A DNA stretch of 64,000 nucleotides from Neodontobutis hainanensis. Lineage: Eukaryota; Chordata; Actinopteri; Gobiiformes; Odontobutidae. Every line of letters begins with the position of its first letter. Positions within the stretch are counted from its first letter, which is position 1. The notes under the pieces were generated by a model. It saw nothing but the letters and a program-made list of their open reading frames with translations, was not told where the DNA came from and did no database searches. The stretch is from the NCBI GenBank assembly GCA_024349245.1, contig JALDNG010000020.1:20207501-20271500 (forward strand), given 5' to 3'. The position numbers and the translations under genes are program-made. Shown here one piece after another: positions 59,935 through 64,000 of this stretch.

Positions 59935-60380
59935 ACCGTCTAGAGCCCCTTGTTTTGCCATGAGGTCTGCCTGATCGTTCAGGTCTTTGTCCAGTCCAGG
60001 GGCTCGAGAGTGTCCCCTGACCTTCTTCCAATACACCTGCATGTCATGGTCCTCGACCAGACCGTCGCCTACGACGAACAGGTCTTTGTGTTTGATCGTC
60101 TTTTCGCAGATGTGAGAAAGCCATTGCTCTTCCATAATGGCAGGTGGGCAGAGAAGCTAAGTCGTGCGTAATTTGAGTCTGTGCAAATTACGAGCTGTTT
60201 GATCTGCTTGGCCACTGCTAGTTGGAGAGTTATGATCACGGCTGCGATCTCCGATATTGTGAGGATTGACATCCTAACTGAAATTTTTGTGGCTCATAAG
60301 GGTTGTCATTGAGCCATACTACACCTGCACCAGCGCGACCAGAGCTTCATGGTGGAAGGAGCATCCATCGACATAAGCAG
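59935..60380 (-). pseudogene. pol: pol: second, catalytic-type RNase H (frameshifted)
   Basis: All four catalytic acidic positions of an RNase H fold are visible in order: AYVDGCSF (about 60378-60355), SEIAAV (about 60255-60238), CTDSNYA (about 60182-60162) and NDQADLMAK (about 59976-59950). They fall in three frames, so at least two indels separate them. The KVRGHSR segment before the last motif corresponds to the His loop (GH). This domain follows a first, degenerate RNase H, the arrangement expected for retroviruses. It would degrade the RNA strand after reverse transcription. Confidence 0.85.
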
Positions 60381-60489
60381 TGGTCATGTCTTGGCACACG
60401 TCAGCATCGAAGTAGTGATGTCGTGTTGATACAGTGGAGGTGTGTTCGTTTAGCGGGACGGCTGTGGCGGGCGTGTCGATTGCGCATTG

Positions 60490-60890
60490 TTGGCATGCAG
60501 CGAGTTCCATGCCTAAGTGCGACTTGTGGTTTTGAGCATAGCGTATCTCCACGTCGAAACTTTGGAGAGCCATGAGCCACGATGCCACGCGGGCGTTAGT
60601 TACTACGCCGTCCCTAAGTCTTTGACTGGTTAAGAAAGTCACCGGTTGGTGATTGGTGTTCACGATTGTCTTTTGGCCTCCTAAGTAGTGGGCGAAGTGT
60701 TTTGCGGCCCATACTGTCGCTAGGAGGGCTTTTTCACAGTCGGTATACTTAACCTCTGGTCCGGAGAGAGTTTTGCTGGCGTAGGCCACTACTCTCTTAT
60801 CCATGTCATGGACCTGATAGAGGCCTGAACTGAGGCTGTGGCTTGAGAAGCCCACCTCTAAGTAGAAGACTTTGGTGTGGTCCGGGTAAG
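60490..60890 (-). pseudogene. pol: pol: degenerate first RNase H (tether/connection)
   Basis: Residues ~28-155 of the frame 60960-60319 align with a Ty3/gypsy RNase H: FYLEVGFSSHSLSSGLYQ stands where D-A-S normally sits, AYASKTLSGPEVKYTDCEKALLA (split here: AYASKTLSGPEV, then KYTDCEKALLA) keeps the Glu, NTNHQPVTFL stands where T-D-H sits, and the final A-D-A-L-S-R site reads MELAAC. Three of four catalytic acids are replaced, so the fold is kept but activity is not. This matches the view that the retroviral connection domain is a retired RNase H. Confidence 0.8.
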
Positions 60891-60959
60891 CTAGGCACGG
60901 GGCTCGGCACAGATTGTGTTTGAGCGCCTGCATTGCCTGCTCTTGTTGTGGACCCCACA

Positions 60960-61770
60960 CAAAGGCGGTGTCCTTTGAGAAGGTCCGTCAGTGGTTTAGC
61001 CAATGCCGCATAGTCATCGACGAATTGTCGAGAATAATTGCAGACTCCCAGGAAACTGCGGAGTTCTGACAAGTTGGAAGGCGGTTTTAGATTGGCAATG
61101 CCTTGGATTCGGCTGACCTGTGGTTCGACGCCATCAGCGCCTACTAGAAGGCCCACATAGTTCACCTTCTTTCTGCACCATTGACATTTTTCCAAGGAGA
61201 TTTTAGCACCAGCAATGGTGAGCTGTTTCAGGACGTGGTCGATTTCGTTAATGTGCGCATGGAGTGTCGCGGTGCGCATCAAGATGTCATCGACGTAGAT
61301 GAGAGTTCCGCGGCTAGCGGCGTCAGGACATGCCTTGTTCAAGAAGATGTTAAATTCGGCTGGGGAATTTAAGTACCCGAATGGGCATCTTGTAAAAGAG
61401 TATTGCCGATTGGCAAACGTGAAGGCAAGTTTGTGTTGATCCTGTGGGTCTACAGGAATGGTCCAGAAGCCGGATGCTATGTCCAGTGTAGAGAAGTACT
61501 TGGCATCCTGTACTTTGGGCAGTTCTTGGCCAAGTTGGGTCATTAGCCACCTGGAAAGTGGTACGCTCTTATTCAATTGGCGGTAGTCAATTGTTAGACG
61601 CCACTTGCCATTGGGCTTGAGTACTGGCCAGATAGGAGCCGAATAAGTACTGTTGCACGGACGGATGATGCCTTTATCCAGAAGGTCGTCTATGATTTCC
61701 TGTATAGGTTCATATGACGCCAGTGGTATTTTGTATTGTCGGACATAAGCTGGTGGCATTCGCGGCTGTT
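60960..61770 (-). pseudogene. pol: pol: reverse transcriptase (frameshifted at both ends)
   Basis: The frame 61759-60806 carries the RT core without a stop: IIRPCNSTYSAPIWPVLKPN, WRLTIDYRQLN (about 61603-61571), motif A FSTLDIASGFW (about 61492-61460), motif B FTRCPFGYLNSPAEF (about 61396-61352), motif C YVDD (61297-61286), NYVGLLVGADGVEP (primer grip, about 61162-61121) and FLGVCNYSRQFVDDY. It leaves frame near 60960, and the upstream pre-RT segment is in a different frame (see 61710-62450). All catalytic Asp residues are intact. The sequence is of Ty3/gypsy-retrovirus type. Confidence 0.93.
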
Positions 61771-62450
61771 GGAATGCGTGCCGTGTGGATGTGGGTTAAA
61801 CCACAATCCAGCGAGTTTGTTGCAAATGATGTGCGATATTTGAGGAGGACCTGACGCATCAGGTCGCGTTCCTCAGCGTTGTTTATCGCATCGGCCAAGT
61901 CTAGTGCTTGTTCTAACTGAGACTCAAAGTCCGGTTCGGGTTTAGAGTCTGGTTGCACAGTTACCGGTTCGTCTGGGGTGACGTTACTCGGTAGAGACGT
62001 GGTTTCGTCTGTGTCTGAATCAATGGAGAGCAGGGAGACTGTCTGTACGACCATTACCTCAGCATCAGCCAGATCGACCCTGCAGATAGTGTCGGTATCG
62101 ACCACAAGTGAGGGGTATATGGCGATTGCTCCGGAAGGCTTCGTGTAGACGACTCCGGTCTCCTGTTGTTCAGTCACGAGTGAGGGTGGCATGCGTCCTA
62201 TGACTGGAACTCTGAGTTCGAAGTCATGGAATCTTGTGTCGATTAGCCAACCCAAAGGTGTGGCCTTTGGGACGAGAATGCTATCGGCAGTAGGATTCTG
62301 CACTAGCACGTGTGTTGATCGAGAGTCGAGCTCGACCAGGGGTGTTGCCTGAACAGACAAGCCTAACTCAAAGAACAGAGGCGATGGTTGGAAGAACGCT
62401 TGTGGAGAGTTAACTTGTTGTCCTGTAGACGCGTTCAGACGTATGTCCAT
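61710..62450 (-). pseudogene. pol: pol: pre-RT segment
   Basis: The first half resembles the beta-rich segment that follows the protease in many gypsy-type elements (LVELDSRSTHVLVQNPTADS and ATPLGWLID). The acidic middle (about residues 140-195) is a linker. The last part, EERDLMRQVLLKYRTSFATN and LDCGLTHIHTARIPT, is the usual lead-in to RT. It starts at ATG 62450, overlapping the protease frame by 16 bases in the -1 frame, so either -1 frameshifting or a random indel connects them; no XXXYYYZ slippery site is seen at the overlap. Another frameshift at 61710-61760 separates it from RT. Confidence 0.7.
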
Positions 62451-64000
62451 GATGGTACGCGGCAGTCATTACTTACCTGACACACATCGGGAATGGTTTG
62501 ACCCGATTTCAAGTTTCCTTCAGTCAATGAAGGTGATTCTTTACGTACTCCAGTCAATGACCAGAGAACGTTGTTGATAGTGTCGACTTGTACGTCGAGT
62601 CTGACTAGCATGTCAGCCCCAATGTACACTGAATGTGGCAGATCGGGGATGACCGCAAAAGTGTGGGTCAGTTCTCTTTTGTTCCATCGTACGATGGCAG
62701 AGCATAGACCTACGGCGGTTAACGCATGAGTCGGTGTGGGGTTAGCAGGGAACCGAGTGCGCTTCTTTACGAAGGTCAGACTCGGGTTTTTACGCGTTAG
62801 AGTGTTAAACAGCTCCTGGCTGATGGCAGATTTGTCAGCCCATAAGACCATAACAACATTGTCGACTGGAGTCGCTTCCAGTGAAATGCCATTGACGATC
62901 TGGGGTGTCATCGCTAATGGGTCCTTAAGCGTGCATAGGAAGTTGTCACGCAATGTAAAGGGGTTTGGTTCGCACCGAGGTTGCATGGTCGTTGTACCAG
63001 CGGTGTCGGTGGCTACCCTGTCGATTGGTGATTCCCTGTCAATCGCATAGCACTGAGATTCATTCAGTAAGATTGGAAGTGGTTCTCGCACTTGGGCCCA
63101 AATCTTCAGCTGCTTGAAGTCGATCAGTGGTTCGAAGCGATTGAGGATGTCTTTGCCAATCAGAAGTGGGACATTGTCAAGGTGGGACACGTACACTGGG
63201 TGTATCAGTGTCATGGGTCCGATGGTCAGTTGGACTAAGGCTACCTCGTTGATGATCGTCCGATCATCAGAGTAAGGCCTTATTTCCAGAAAGCACGGGT
63301 GAGACTTCAAGTTCCTGTGCGATCTTCTCGCTATAGCCTGGAGTGATCTGAACAGGTTGCCTGAAATTAGGCTGATGTCAGCGGCTGAGTCGAGAAGTGC
63401 TTCGTGCGTCAAGTGGTCTTCTAACAAGACAGAGAGATAAAGCTTTCGAGCTACTCCCTTTTCTGTTAGGTGACCTAGAAATTGGTGAAAGGGTGTTTCA
63501 CATTCAATAGTCGTGGCGTGGTCATGGCACAGCCCGACATTTGGATTTGCTTGGACCACTAGGACGGCGCTAGACGGAGTGGTGTCTTTGTGATCTGTGT
63601 CACTTCTCTCCGTGTTGTCCGTGTTAGGGTCCTGGACAATGTCATTGAGTGGCTCTGGATCGTCAGAGCCTAAGTACAGGTCTGGGAGATGTTCATTCCC
63701 TTCAGTAGACTCTGTGTTTTCGTTGCGTGTTAAGTCGATTTGGATCGGTTGTGACTGTTTCTGAATCGGGGCCTTAGAGGCCTCCACCGTATACAGATCA
63801 GCCTTGTCCTTGGACTTTTCGCGCATTCGTTTGAGTATGCGTTCTATGGCCCGAGCCTCCTCTGTAGTCAGACTACTGTCGCTCGTGGGGTTTCCCACGC
63901 GATTAGTCTGAGTTTCAGGGGCTCGGTCCCTCGCATGATTTCGTCGTTCGACAGGTGGGCTACCTGATGATCGTTGGTCTTGGGACCGACGATAATGGTT
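62435..64000 (-). CDS. pro: gag-end/protease frame with two retropepsin-like folds, 5' part outside window
   Basis: The frame is open from the window edge to a stop at 62435, over 520 codons. The edge-proximal part is basic and polar (RRSQDQRSS, PPVERRNHARDR), like the end of a nucleocapsid, then an acidic linker. Retropepsin 1: LLDSAADISLI (63397-63365; D-S-A active site) and the flap/C-terminal PLLIGKDILNRF (about 63169-63134). Retropepsin-like 2: VMVLWADKSAIS (about 62854-62819), then HTFAVIPDLPHSVYIGADML (about 62665-62606) and VQVDTINNVLW. By eye the second copy has Val where the catalytic Asp should be, so it looks inactive. The protease would cleave Gag and Pol. No ATG is needed inside the window; the true start lies upstream, probably as part of Gag. 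Confidence 0.8.
   Translation of the reverse strand, partial: NHYRRSQDQRSSGSPPVERRNHARDRAPETQTNRVGNPTSDSSLTTEEARAIERILKRMREKSKDKADLYTVEASKAPIQKQSQPIQIDLTRNENTESTEGNEHLPDLYLGSDDPEPLNDIVQDPNTDNTERSDTDHKDTTPSSAVLVVQANPNVGLCHDHATTIECETPFHQFLGHLTEKGVARKLYLSVLLEDHLTHEALLDSAADISLISGNLFRSLQAIARRSHRNLKSHPCFLEIRPYSDDRTIINEVALVQLTIGPMTLIHPVYVSHLDNVPLLIGKDILNRFEPLIDFKQLKIWAQVREPLPILLNESQCYAIDRESPIDRVATDTAGTTTMQPRCEPNPFTLRDNFLCTLKDPLAMTPQIVNGISLEATPVDNVVMVLWADKSAISQELFNTLTRKNPSLTFVKKRTRFPANPTPTHALTAVGLCSAIVRWNKRELTHTFAVIPDLPHSVYIGADMLVRLDVQVDTINNVLWSLTGVRKESPSLTEGNLKSGQTIPDVCQVSNDCRVPSWTYV

Larger units (their letters stand above)
50769..64000 (-). mobile_element. Endogenous retrovirus-like provirus, 3' part, with nested LINE
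   Basis: Reading the minus strand from the window end: gag-end/protease frame, pre-RT, RT, degenerate RNase H, second RNase H, integrase, env, purine tract, LTR. This is the gene order of an env-bearing LTR element. All reading frames after the protease are broken by small indels, yet motifs are well preserved, so the copy is defective but not ancient. The gag gene, primer-binding site and 5' LTR lie beyond 64000. The combination of a recognisable Ty3-type RNase H as tether plus a second retroviral-type RNase H suggests a lineage near the base of vertebrate retroviruses. I recall published retrovirus-like groups with such features but cannot verify membership. Confidence 0.85.

Noticed and set aside
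62435..62450. Programmed -1 ribosomal frameshift site
   Set aside because: The 16-base overlap is in the right register, but there is no slippery heptamer or clear downstream structure, and other frame breaks in this copy are plain indels.
62471..62479. Consensus splice donor CAG/GTAAGT on the minus strand at the pro-pol junction
   Set aside because: A 9-base match is expected about once in two windows of this size by chance, it sits after gag-pro rather than in the leader, and I could not pair it with an acceptor before env.

Overview
This window looks like nuclear DNA from a ray-finned, probably teleost, fish. The intergenic sequence is AT-rich and holds almost no long open frames. It carries the mix of repeats typical of fish genomes: RTE/Rex3-like and Rex1/L2-like LINEs, tRNA-headed SINEs, a Tc1-like transposon, hAT-like and other short terminal-inverted-repeat elements, a gene-poor LTR element, and an env-bearing retrovirus-like provirus. 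No complete host protein gene is visible. The best host-gene signals are a GC/CpG-rich block at 15.7-16.1 kb that ends in a consensus splice donor (candidate first exon, + strand) and a weak candidate exon at about 28.0 kb.

Layout. 0-9 kb: an RTE tail, a long AT microsatellite and a 2.4-kb LTR element (1889-4328) with two near-identical LTRs and a simple-repeat interior without gag or pol. 9-13.4 kb: a 20-bp minisatellite, then a decayed Rex1/L2-like LINE (about 9.8-12.5 kb) with a SINE nested in its 3' UTR (perfect 7-bp target duplication), then a second SINE on the other strand. 15-34 kb: the candidate promoter/exon block and mostly unique DNA with scattered SINE pieces and a small foldback element. 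34.85-36.1 kb: a dead Tc1-like transposon. 36-50 kb: unique DNA with an (ATT)n array, a SINE, an element with TIRs and a perfect 9-bp target duplication (44853-45195), a hAT-like element (45982-46611) with a foldback inside it, and LINE scraps.

50.8-64 kb: the 3' part of a retrovirus-like provirus on the minus strand. Reading from the window end leftward it has a gag-end/protease frame, pol (RT, a degenerate RNase H serving as tether, a second RNase H with all four acidic residues, integrase), an env-like fusion glycoprotein, a polypurine tract, and a candidate 3' LTR of about 2 kb. A 3.2-kb RTE/Rex3-like LINE sits in that LTR, flanked by a 12-bp duplication. The copy is broken by many frameshifts; gag and the 5' LTR lie beyond position 64000. 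The two RNase H domains, the two tandem retropepsin-like folds and the short-N-terminus, furin-cleaved envelope make it the most interesting object in the window.
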